This document shows, one piece after another, positions 1-11,100 of a DNA stretch of 64,000 bases. Position numbers and translations under genes: made by a program. The notes beneath the pieces are model-generated. The model was given only the letters and a program-made list of their open reading frames with translations, did not search any database and was not told where the DNA came from. This stretch comes from Phoronis australis (Eukaryota > Phoronida > Phoronidae), in NCBI GenBank assembly GCA_002633005.1, contig NMRA01000345.1, positions 309,151-373,150 on the forward strand. Direction: 5' to 3'. How positions within the stretch are numbered: position 1 is the first letter of the stretch; each line of letters begins with the position of its first letter.

Positions 1-26
1 TATTTATCATTCAGAAACATCAGCTC

Positions 27-275
27 TTAATTCAGGATTGTCTGTTGGATGACTGGGTTGACTCGCCGAGCCCGAGGCCGCTTCTCTCGCGGGAGGATCC
101 AGTTCGTAAGGCTCAAAGTAGAAAAGTACGCAGCCGGAAGCACATTAAACTTGTTCTCGCTTTCGTGCAACCCTATTTCCTCATCCTGGCGACCATTCCC
201 GTACGTTTCTTCATAGTATTCGTTCAATTCTTGCTCATAATCGTCGTCGCTTTCAAATTCCCTGCTCTCCGCCAT
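27..275 (-). pseudogene. Possible broken N-terminal exon (acidic leader, FEP motif in shifted frame)
   Basis: On the minus strand an ATG at 275 opens an acidic leader (MAESREFESDDDYEQELNEY, then EETYGNG). The same frame then becomes unlike protein (around FNVLPAAYFSTLSL). In the +2 frame the sequence continues as FYFEPYELDPPARE… to a TGA about 14 bases from the window edge. An acidic leader followed by a YxFEP motif is, from memory, how many invertebrate P2X7-like zinc/RING-associated multicopy proteins begin. The two halves are in different frames with an intervening stop in the second, so this looks like a degraded copy or a sequencing indel. It could also be a genuine first exon with a different 3' end outside the window. 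Confidence 0.25.
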
Positions 276-1480
276 TGTTCAATGCTAGCCACTGATCCCT
301 TGTGTTCAACCCATGACATCACATGGCGGGAAATGTGAAAATTGGCAAAATTGAAAGAAAAATCAAAATTTCGAGCTAATTACACAAAATAAACATGGGT
401 TTAGCTAAATTTTACGTCATACATTTAGTCTGTGGCCACCGGTAATTCAAAATGTGCAAAAATCCATGGTGTGTACTGTTTAAAGAATAGTGATCACATA
501 ATCTTTTCAGGTTACCTTACCTTACAATTTAACATTATAGGTTGTAAATTTTGTTCTGTAAAACTGCATCATAATCCAATCTACTTTCAAACATGTTCAG
601 GTACTGTTTAGTTAAAATATTTATTGGCAGTTCAGTAACTAATGGGTTTTATGAACTCTTTGTAGTCTAAACTCTCCCTCCCTTTCTCTGTTTTTCAGAA
701 ATGCTTTTCTAAAGAGATGTACTATTTTTAGAAGTCTCATCCTTTACTATTACAGTGAAATGCTCCTATAGTAACTGTTCTGTGTTTTTGGTGTGTTATA
801 TGATCAATAGGTGGCACATTAGGTTGGGCGATACACATTGGCTTAGTAATGAATAAAGTGCTCTACAGAATGATTCTCGAGGAATTTGATGACAATGAGA
901 CATGAAGAAATTATTGTATCCTTGTACATTTGACAATAAATAATAAAGCAGTAATGACTGAATATCAAATAGCTCAAAAATGGTAAGTCTTTGCAAGAAA
1001 CACATTACGCCTACTCTGTGCAGCTGACTTGACATCCATACACATAACAAGTTTCAAAAAGATTGGTCAAAGGTTGCGAGGGTTATGGCTCTGTGATGAG
1101 AAGAATTGAAAAATATCCGCTACAACATCACTATTCGATGGATTTCAACCCAAAACAAGACCATGAACTATTGATTAGCGACATTTTTTACATTCATTTC
1201 ATTTCAATCTGACTTAAGTTGCGGCCTATAATAGAAAGGGCAAAGGACATTAAGAAAGCGAGGCATCTTCAGTGAACAAAAGAGCAGTTGCCAGAAAATC
1301 TCAAATAACTTGAGCAAGTATGAGAAACTAATGACAAACTTCCAATCGCTTTAAGAGATTTATCGAATGCTAAATTTCAGAAACATTGCTCAAAGAGTTG
1401 GAGATGGAGCTCTTCAGAGTGACAATTCTAAAAATGGCCCCCACAACGCCATCTTGCATCGGATTTCTACTAAAACTGAC

Positions 1481-2174
1481 AATTGGCCTCGAGCTAATGT
1501 TGTGTGAAATATTAAGTTATTTAACAGTTTCACTAGGAGTGTTTTACTTAAAAACGCAAAGGGGCAATTCAAAAAGCTATTGCGTTTACCGGTATGTATT
1601 TTACGCATTTAATTGGAGTTAAAAATCTAAAGTCGCCTTCCCATTAGAAGCGAAATTTGCTTTTACCAAAGTTTCGATAAGTGGGAAAGGTTCACTCTGA
1701 TAGTTAACCTGCAAGCGAAGTTATCGGGTAGAGGTCGCAGCAATGATATGCGACCACGCAAGACTCACAAAACATGTGCTGTCAATAGACAGAATGTAAA
1801 TAAATAAAAGAAAGCATATCTGATGAGGAATGACACTGATCATTTTCATAAACACTCTCGTAAATGACAGGAGAACAATTTTCAGTTAGCCTCGAACCCA
1901 CTATTCAATATTCGTGTGAGAGTAGGAATGAACTGCGTTGTCTGTTGTCATAGCAATAAACTTTGATATCACTGTTAAGTGGGAATGGTAAGCAAAGTTT
2001 CAGTGAAGCTTCATTAAACTGAAGTTCCCCTAATATAAAAGCGACCTGAAAGCCCTGGTCCCCACTGAACAGCATATGGTAGTTAAGTATACACATGATT
2101 CTCTTGTAGCTCTTGACATGGTCTATTAACATATGTCCATTTAAGGGAAAATTTTCCAAGGACGTTGGAGTTGC
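1481..2174 (+). repeat. Direct duplication, copy 1 (about 690 bp)
   Basis: Begins AATTGGCCTCGAGCTAATGT and ends GACGTTGGAGTTGC. Nearly identical to 2533–3220 apart from scattered substitutions and two short indels. An N directly follows its last base (2175). Confidence 0.9.
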
Positions 2175-2532
2175 NTACTGACATCTGTTGGGTCTATCGG
2201 CAACTAACTGCACATGAAAGGCTTGGTCGAAAATTATCGTTTTCTCACATGCACTTTCGGGTTTTTAGCGGCGATTCCACTGATCGAAGCGACAAAATAA
2301 GCCAAAACTTTGGCCATACCATGTTATACATAAAATTTTTTCGAATTTTTCTGAAACTTGGCCACGTTTTTAACAAAATACTTATCCATGTTATGTGCTA
2401 TCGGCAAATGTGATTTGATTCATAAATAAGACCCTCACGCTGTGTTTTCTGCGAATCCCATGTATCCTGAAGGGGGCTAACTGAGTGACTTTCGCGCATG
2501 CGCAGTTCACGGTTTTAATATTGCTGGTAATG

Positions 2533-3220
2533 AATTGGTCTCGAGCTAATGTTGTGAGCAATATTAAGTTATTTAACGGTTTCACTAGGAGTGTTTTACT
2601 TAGAAACGCAAAGGGGCAATTCAAAAAGCTATTGCGTTTACACATTTAATTGGAGTTAAAAATCTAAAGTCGCCTTCCCATTAGTCTTTAGGAAGCGAAG
2701 TTTTGCTTTTACCAAAGTTTTGATAAGTGGGAAAGGTTCACTCTGATAGTTAACCTGCAAGCGAAGTTATCGGGTAGAGGTCGCAGCAATGATATGCGAC
2801 CACGCAAGACTCACAAAACATGTGCTGTCAATAGACAGAATGTAAATAAATAAAAGAAAGCATATCTGATGAGGAATGACAATGATCATTTTCATAAACA
2901 CTCTCGTAAATGGCAGGAGAACAATTTTCAGTCAGCCTCGAACCCACTATTCAATATTCGTGTGAGAGTAGGAATGAACTGCGTTGTCTGTTGTCATAGC
3001 AATAAACTTTGATCTCACTGTTAAGTGGGAAAGGTAAGCAAAGTTTCAGTGAAGCTTCATTAAACTGAAGTTCCCCTAATATGAAAGCGACCTAAAAGCC
3101 CTGGTCCCCACTGAACAGCATGTGGTAGTTAAATATACACATGATTCTCTTGTAGCTCTTGACATGGTCTATTAACATATGTCCATTTAAGGGAAAATTT
3201 TCCAAGGACGTTGGAGTTGC
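2533..3220 (+). repeat. Direct duplication, copy 2 (about 690 bp)
   Basis: Begins AATTGGTCTCGAGCTAATGT and ends GACGTTGGAGTTGC. The 358-base spacer between copies is unrelated. Short ORFs in both copies are mirror shadows of the same non-coding sequence. Confidence 0.9.
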
Positions 3221-3391
3221 AAGTCCTGAGAATCCACGCCGCTATTTTCTGCACAGTTTTATACAAAAATATAGGCTTTGATCTGTTGAGGAATTAATAA
3301 TATATGATGTGTGTACATTTCAAATCAACATGTATGAAATGTGAGCAGTATGGTAGCATGAACGGTCAACAAAAGAGAAGTTGTGAGAAAA

Positions 3392-3469
3392 TCTCGAGCA
3401 TATCTCTGACTATGATAGTATGATAATAAATCTCGAGCATATCTCCGACTATGATAGTTTGATAATAAA
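3392..3469 (+). repeat. 39-bp tandem duplication
   Basis: Two copies of a unit beginning TCTCGAGCATATCTC and ending GATAATAAA, differing at two positions. Confidence 0.85.
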
Positions 3470-5906
3470 TCGAGAACAGCTACTTATTACGGCAAATGAA
3501 TGGCACATTCCTGAAAGTAGTTTGAGAAAGAACACAGAAGCTAGGACTCAGTAAGGAGAAATAAAAAAGCGCTGTCAGAGCATTAGATTGACAAGATGCA
3601 TAATGTTAATTTCATCTTCATGCGATGTGAAATACAACTTGTAGAGTTTGGGCAAAAAAAATTATAAATTATGACGGAGAACAGGTTTGCCAGGAAAAAT
3701 TTGTCACGCAATGACGTAATGATGATTCTGGCCTGTGGTGTGTTGTTTCAGGTCATGTCACTTAGGTGTGACTATTAGCAGTAACAATAATGTTGCAATC
3801 TCAGTTAAAGTGAGATAGTCATTCAGCCGTGAAATTCTATCTGTAATAGTGTAAAGAGGACTTGTGTATCCTTGTGCCTCGTTGATTGGTCTTGAGCAGG
3901 TAATAATCACATCAGGGGAATGCCATTTTGTTTTTTTTAGTTTCATCTCATTTTGTTATTACTCGGAAAAAATGTTTTTGTCAAGTATGTTACTCTGTCA
4001 TAATTACCGGGTATTTGTTCTTTTATTACTTAGTGAAGAATGTTTGTCAAGGATGTTGCTTTTATTTCTTGCACTCTCGGATAATTTTGAGAGAACGCCT
4101 ACGTGGTCATTGATGCATAAAGTTTTTAACGATGCGCTGTGAACGTTTAACTGTGAACGTTTAACTGTGGTGGCCAACAGTAGGATAAAAAGCTGTAGTT
4201 ATCAAGCCAGGTTTGGTCTTGAGTATTATACAGTTGATATTCAGTTTCTAACCCAAGGATAGTGCAGAGCAGTATATCAAAACTTATGTCAGTGATAAGC
4301 AACTAATGGGTGGAGTCAAGCATACTGTGTAAACGTGAAAGTTTTCAAAAACCCCAGCAGTGGATCTATATGATTGACTACAGTTAGCTGTTTACATGTA
4401 GGCACCGGCCCAGCCTAAAAAGGGCTCGAATTTTTAAGAATGTGGACATTTCACTAGTCGTTGTGATGGAGGCAAAGACAAAATTACACACACATTAAGG
4501 TGACCCTAAGTCAATTTGAAAAAAAGAGAGAGTACTAGTATGACTCGTTGGCAGTCCAAATTGCATAATGATTTGAGGCTCTGTGGGTCAACTGGCCCTT
4601 TTCCTTTCTCAAATGATAAATTGTGGCCTGGATTTTTTTGTGATTATTTTAACAAAAAAGTTCTTTACAATATAAATTGTCCTTACCCTAATGTCTCACG
4701 CTTTCGGTGCAGTGTGGGGGAGTTATGTGTCCATGGCAACCGAAGATCGCCTATATTAATATAGGGGGCCTTTATATTAGTATAGAGGTCTCACTGATGT
4801 GAAATTAAGTTATTATGTATTAATTTGTAATCTTGATATTAATATGCACTCTGTTTATCTAATTTTGTGGTAAGTACATCCGAAATGAATCACTGATAAA
4901 AGTCCAGATTGAAATTAATTTAGTAATAACACAACCCTACTGTGCGAAGCGAACTTATGGGGCGTCTAGGGAGCATCTCACGCTGGACACTTGGACACGC
5001 TGTTGTCACTGATCTGAGGCCTTTCCAGGTGTGGAAAATAAAGTATGACAACAGACAATCAAATCAGCTGATCTAAATTGTAGCTATCTCCTACAAATCT
5101 TGGCAGTTTTTTCTGGGGAAAAAGTTTTATGCTCAAATCTTCATGTGGAATTCAAATGTGGGATTTGTTTTCATCCACAGAAAGAGCAAAAAGTGAAATC
5201 AAACGTCACCATTCTTCAGCCAACTCTTATATCAATGTTGTCAGATTAAAGTTCAGTTAACAGAAATCAACCGAAAGCACTTGCCAACTCTGGACTGTCC
5301 ATCACCGCAATAAAATGTTATGAATTTTATTTCAGTTTTCAACAACCATCACCCTTTTTTCTCTATCTCCTGCATGCTAAAAACTCCCATCATAACCTCT
5401 GCCAACACTGATGATGCTACTTTCCATAGATTTTAGACTCTCTAATGGAGATCACTGTGAGTTACTTACCCTTCCTCAAAATACGTTTTCGATATTTAAA
5501 AGGTCGGTACCTTAATGAAATTGGGCATATGTGTTCTTATTGAGAAAGACACGACTTCAAGCTTTGATTTTTTGGTATGAGTCCAAATACTTTGGAACCC
5601 CTAGTCGGGAAAAATTGTTGATTTTAGAATAGATCCAGCGACTGAAAATGTTTGAAAAAAAGAGAACCACTTACGCATTCACCATATGCAATGCACGTAC
5701 TGATAGCATGGCAACACTGCAGTGTTTCTCGTGTACATGAATGTCTCAGTGACAAGCCTCTCCTGGGCATTAGCTCATCCCCATTTGTGGTGTTCTTCCA
5801 ATTGCAAGACCAGGCACCCCTATGTTGTCTTATGTAGTAAATGAGGTGTATCTCGCTTAAAGTTTCTCCCGTCTTGTTCTTTTCTATGTATTCATTATTT
5901 TTGCAG

Positions 5907-6056
5907 GTGCTTGAGAATTTGGATGGTGATGGAAGACGTTGTACAGTGTTGCAACTGGAGCAATGGTATGAACAAACAGTGGATAAAGCTAAGTCGATTG
6001 TCTTCCTCTTGCAAGAGAAGTCAAGGACTAGGAAAGGGTTGGTTCTGGTTTGTACC
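5907..6056 (+). pseudogene. Orphan exon-like ORF of unknown family
   Basis: After a good acceptor (TATTTTTGCAG|GTGCTTGAG) an open frame reads VLENLDGDGRRCTVLQLEQW, then YEQTVDKAKSIVFLLQEKSR, and ends at TGA about 150 bases later. The composition is protein-like (amphipathic, no low complexity). I find no donor in this frame and no partner exon nearby, and I do not recognise the family. It may be a last exon of an unseen gene, or a relic of a duplicated gene or transposon. Confidence 0.25.
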
Positions 6057-6384
6057 TGAACTCATTTTCAAACCGCTCTCACGCACCCACCCGCATCAAT
6101 TTCAGCTGAGGTCTCGTGTGTTGAAAAGCTGCACAAAGGCGCGAAAGCCAGGGTAAGCAAGGTTTGTAACACCATGATTTGGCATGCGATAAGCAAAAAC
6201 TCATCATGTTGGCTCGTCTCAAGTGGATTTTCTTTTTGAAAATGGTGGCACATTAGAAATACAGCACCAGAACCAGTCATGCTTTTTAGTCCAGCTAAAA
6301 GCTGCCAGGGTGCTTAGCACTGGTTATGGATTCTGTTTTGTGACAACCTGTGACTTTCTCATACTTAAACTAACGTAAAAATTC

Positions 6385-6615
6385 TTCAGTTTGGGAAAAA
6401 AAACGATAATTGCTAAAATTGCCATATTTCTATTCAGAGACTTGCACATTGTTGCAAATCTCAAATTTTACCACATGTTGTTTGGTGATATCTCTGCCAT
6501 ACAAAAAAAGTTTAGAAGCAAACTAAATTATCCTGAAAAGTTAGTTTTGTTGAGAAATTTGACAAAATGAAATTTCCCCTGTCCGCCATATAATGTGTGC
6601 CAAACTGAAGAATTT
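6385..6615 (+). repeat. Dispersed AT-rich repeat family C, copy 1
   Basis: Contains GATAATTGCTAAAATTGCC, GAGAAATTTGACAAAATGAA and CTGTCCGCCATA in this order. Similar order of motifs in 16790–17015, 28485–28690 and 46285–46470. Decayed and non-coding. Confidence 0.4.
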
Positions 6616-6960
6616 GTTTTGCTTAGATACATGGAGAAACTATTCTGTTCCTGTTTCTCTGTCACACATTACTGAATGTGAGTGGCTTTGGATTTAAATT
6701 AACTTACACCATATGCTCAACATGAAATCCGCTTTTCCATTGTTTTGTATTTTAGTATTTCAATAATGGTACTGATAGTAGTAATAATAATAAATATTAT
6801 TGTTGTTGTTATTGTTATTGTTAAGATGATGCTTGTAATAATTGTAGTTATGTAACACTTGGTAATGTCACCATCAACAATATTGGTACGGATGACAATA
6901 TTATCATTTGGATGGAACTCTGACATATACATAGTCTCACTAGTACTGATAGTGCTAACC

Positions 6961-6961
<1 letters not shown>

Positions 6962-7005
<44 letters not shown>
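6962..7005 (+). repeat. (TAA)n microsatellite
   Basis: About 14 uninterrupted TAA units, with imperfect ATT-type tracts on both sides (about 6775–6830 and 7010–7025). Long frames here on both strands are low-complexity artefacts. Confidence 0.95.
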
Positions 7006-7502
7006 GTGATAATAATAATGTTGATAAATAACAATGATATCGATAATTATTGTGCATCTTCCAATAAGTGCTGCAATACGTAACTAATTCATTGACAATA
7101 AATTTCACAATGCTGATGTGATCTCGCATCTCAGTTGCCAGGATACAACGTTTTTCCGAAAAATACTATTGTAAAAATCAAATCTAATGCGGATACTTCA
7201 TGTTCACGGAATGCTTTGGAAATTGGAGGGTCCACCTTATTGGCGTTTTTGTTTATACCCAAGTGCAATTCACATGACAGTAATTGCCTGTTGGCTGACT
7301 TCAGTGTTGGGTATCAACACAGTACAGCTTCACTCATTACTGTGGAATGTATTTTGACATTTTCAAAATAAGCAGGTTGGAAATTTGCTACAATTTCCTC
7401 CCACAACATGCTGGCACACTGGCCTGTTGCAAACACCATCCCAACTCATTGCTAGTAAAATGTGGACTACTTGATCAGCAACTGACCAGCTAATACACAG
7501 AA

Positions 7503-7721
7503 TTAATTGTGTTTTGACAATCTGGAGTGGCTTACATAACACATGAGCCAGTCCTTGTGTACTGTCAGCAGCTGCCTGTCCAACTGTTCTCTTTGGAAAT
7601 CTGATGAAATATTAAACAAACTAATCCAGCTCACAATCAGTGTTCTTCCTGAAGACATTGCATCTTTCCTTGTCTCTGTTATGTAATCCACTAGTTCTTG
7701 TATTGCTTGGCCTGTTTTCAA
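7503..7721 (-). pseudogene. Coding-like minus-strand ORF, unassigned
   Basis: A 72-codon frame (MKTGQAIQELVDYITETRKD… SRLSKHN) with protein-like composition and a helical AIQELVDYITETRKDAM stretch. It sits immediately upstream of the AHR promoter region in the opposite orientation. No splice partner or known domain is recognised. It could be a transposon relic or chance. Confidence 0.15.
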
Positions 7722-7894
7722 TACAGTGCACCCATGTAGTATTTGATGACACCATAGATATGATACAGACCCTTCAATCTATTGTGAGGTGAACTGCTGT
7801 GGAGTCCCCCATTGTCCCCAGTCAAAACAGCCTCAGTGTTCCCCTCTTGTCATTATCGACCCCTGCTAGGAAATTATGTTAATCGCCCTGTCAG

Positions 7895-8111
7895 TTGCTG
7901 GCATTGGGCGGAGTCTGCTGACTTACCTGGTTGGATAGCGGCTGTGATTGGCGGCTGTCCTGGGGGACAAGAAATCAACCGCGAAACAAATTGTGTTCCC
8001 AACATTTCAGTTCCTTACAGTGTTTGTGATTGGGATTTTAACTACTCTGTGTGTTGTTGGTGTACTGGGCGATTTACACAAGATATAATTTTTTGATCCA
8101 ACTCTTGACTC
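7895..8111 (+). promoter_or_regulatory. Probable AHR core promoter / 5' UTR
   Basis: The 220 bases before the AHR start have two inverted CCAAT boxes (ATTGG at 7903–7907 and 7947–7951, the second as ATTGGCGG) and a GC box (GGGCGG, 7906–7911). No convincing TATA box is visible. NF-Y and Sp1-type sites in a locally GC-richer patch suit a TATA-less promoter. The transcription start cannot be placed. An upstream non-coding exon is possible but not needed for the coding model. Confidence 0.35.
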
Positions 8112-8170
8112 ATGTCGCTTGGGATGAACGCAACTTACGCCACAAAGAGGAGAAAAAGATCTGTTAAATG
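8112..8170 (+). CDS. AHR: AHR exon 1 (N-terminus, first basic cluster)
   Basis: Encodes residues 1–19 plus two bases of Cys20. It reads [19 protein letters not shown], which matches the ITYASRKRRKPVQK stretch of human AHR and the YATKRRRR start of Drosophila spineless (both recalled). The donor is ATG|GTTAGT and the phase is 2, as I recall for the human first intron. An in-frame TGA at 8106–8108 closes the frame just upstream, so ATG 8112 is the earliest start; the second ATG (8124, Met5) is also possible. The KRRKR cluster is the likely first half of a bipartite nuclear localisation signal completed by KRHRER in exon 2. Being 17 kb from exon 2, this exon would be easy to miss in automated annotation. 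Confidence 0.88.
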
Positions 8171-11100
8171 GTTAGTGACTCAAGAAAACTTTATAATTTC
8201 AATTCATCATTTTGATGCACTTGTTCCTGTTCAGCGAATAACCACTCTGCTTGCTGGCTGTAAAGATACTTTTGTTGTTTATTTGTGCGGTTTCTTTTGT
8301 TTATCTCCTGATCCCACATCTGAATGACTGTTACAAATTACTGGTCTTGGGTTCCAGATTTGATTAACAGTGATTACTTTCAAATTGTCAAGTGTCTGTT
8401 TACATTATAGATTATGCTGGTGCTCTTTCCCTTTGAGAAATCTGTGGATTACAGGCGTTATCAATTTGATATGATAATTCGTGATCTGAGCTTGATTGTT
8501 GTTTCTTTTTTTTTGTAGTATGGTCTTTGTAGGATTTTATCAGTTCAAAACAAGATTGTCTTTGGTTAGTTATTCTGTCTCCACATAATTAAAGTTCACA
8601 TGATCGCTTATGTATTTTATTTGTTCGTTTTTTGCTCACTTGTCTGTTTACGTAATTGTTTTGTATATATTTTAAGCTTTAATTGAAACCCACATACATC
8701 TCCATTAAAGCAGTGTTGTGTTGATTTTTTAGGTTACGATGCCAGGCTTGGCTTCTCTCGTGAATATTGTGATTTATTGCTGTTCAATTTAGTGTCCGGT
8801 GTTGGTTGATATACATATATGATGTCACCGGTTCTCCTAACATTATTATGCTCATATTTATAAGTGGCCGTTTGTAAAAAGTCAAACAGATGTATGTTGG
8901 GTTTCTAACACTGTTATCCATTGACTGATTACTATTTGAACTGGAGTCATTTAATTGCCTGCGAAAACATGTTCACAGTACAACCTATTCAAAGCCAATC
9001 ACCTTCATTAGCATTTCTTCTGGGATTAGTGCTGAGGGATTGCTAGTTTTCTACAGAGATGTGTTCAAGAGCCAGCGAGCACAGACAGTTAGGATTATTT
9101 CAAGTTCATAATTTCTGTGTCTAAACACTAGAAAATCTGCTTGACATAAATGTCTCAGTCATTTTCATTGTTGTCATTTTGGTAGTTTTTGTGTCATTTT
9201 GTTTTTAATTCGTGGTCAAGTTTCTAAAGTCTTGTGGGTTATGTATAAACTTGTGCACTTGTAAGAAAACATAAAATATCTGTGTTTGTTAAAAGACCTG
9301 AGGTTTGGACCAGTTCTGCTCTACATTTTCTGCCCTTTACCGAATTCCCCAGAACCCAATCTTGTTCTTAAATGTACCCGGTTAGTGTGTGGTCGCTTAA
9401 AGAACATGAGGCGAAATGTTGCTTCAATAGGTTTTAAAATTATTCAGCTCCTGAACTCTTCGAAATTGTCATAACGTATTAAGTAGAAAACATAACAGAC
9501 TCAAAAATAGTACTCGAGATATGTAAAGGAATACAATGAAAAATATTTTTGACAAATGAAATTTAATATTCTTAGTCGCCTTCACTGTAACTTTTGTCAT
9601 AGAGTGACTACCATTGCAGTGGTTTGGCGCAAGAGAACAGAATCATCGTTAGGATCATAAAGACTAGGGATCCCAATTGAGTCCTAAGCAGTTCAAATTC
9701 TCATTGCCATAGACGTTGATTGTTCATAGTTTTCTACAAAAATAATAAAATTGTGTCATCCTGAAATATTAAATAACTTTCTGATTAATGACAGTTCATA
9801 TTTATGCATTTTTATGTAAATATAAAATATTTTTCATAATGAATAAGGTTAGCTCAGAAACCACGAGAAGCATCATGAACGTAAAAAAGCAGTTGTTACA
9901 AATACTTTTCTCATCTTTTTTCCTGACTTCGTTGACCTAAGTTGTAACTTGTCCTTTGTTCAATAACACACACTGCTCATCTTTAAGAAGATCTTTCCTA
10001 CTACCCCAGAATTAAAGCTTTTTCCCCGTAGTTTTTATTGACCCAGTGCAAGACATATCAGCTAGTCAAAATATCCACACCAGACATTACAAGAGAGAGC
10101 AAAATTACAAACTGATATAGCCACAGTTCCCCCCCCCCCTCACTGTTCCTTGGCGAAAAGGCAAGCTGCACTTCTTTTTTCCCATGTCAAAGCAATACTG
10201 TGACTATTGCGGCATTGATTTTTGTATCCTATTCGGAAATATGACCGACCTGGAAACATCTCATTGCGTTTGTCTTTTATGCGTGACCACCAAAAACATC
10301 TTTCCCGTATGCAGTGCGAAGTAATCTCAAAGTAATTGGAGGAGATACCGTTTCCTAGTCATGACAGCTAATTATGTGATGGTGGCGAAATTCTCATTGC
10401 AGAATGGCTTCCTAACGTAACATTCCTGTCAATTCCCTTTCATTCTCAGTCATAAGGGAAGCCTAGTCTGGTGATGAATTCAGCCTTTACCCAGCTGTCA
10501 TGACAGGGAATTCTGGGTCATTTCATATGGATGGTTTTAGCTTGTACTGTTTATAATATCTTTGTCATTTTATTATAACCATCAATTACCAACCAACACT
10601 GTCCCATTTAGTTGCTTTGCTCTGGTTCTGAATGATTCATGTAACTTGGGTAACAAACACAGACGAGGGAGACGGACATGAATTTTTAATTGCTTAAATC
10701 TATTAATCCTTCTGTCAAGTGAACGATGGCAGTGTCATTGGTGTGTTGACTGGATTTGATTGCAAGATTTTTCTGAGACGCATCATGTTTGCAGTGTAGG
10801 TAGCCAGTGTTTTCATTTGGTTTGAATCGTTTTAAGTTAGATAAGATTTTTTAACAGTTATCATTCGGATAATTTTCTGATGGACAGAAAAGATTTTATT
10901 GCCTAAATTATGCTATAATTGTTATCGTTTTATATGAGTGTTGTTTCTCATGGGTCAGTGCATTAGACTATAAAAAATATGAAGATTGACACTGGTTTTT
11001 GTATTTTGTAATGGGTACAATATTATTGACTTATTCCGCGATTGTTTCATATTTCAAAACGTCTTGCTTTTTGTCAAGGTCTGTAGGTTTTTCTGTAATC

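Larger units (their letters stand above)
276..7894. other. Upstream region without a secure gene
   Basis: AT-rich DNA carrying the 690-bp duplication (1481–3220), a 39-bp tandem pair (3392–3469), a dispersed repeat copy (6385–6615), an ATT microsatellite (6962–7005), and two or three short coding-like frames (5907–6055 plus; 7503–7721 minus; 7135–7371 plus) that I cannot assign. Confidence 0.6.

Noticed and set aside
1481-3220. LTR retrotransposon with two 690-bp LTRs
   Set aside because: The interior is only 358 bases, with no primer-binding site, polypurine tract, TG…CA ends or coding remnants.
6717-7129. Long Ile/Leu-rich ORFs on both strands
   Set aside because: They are translations of the (TAA)n microsatellite and its flanks.
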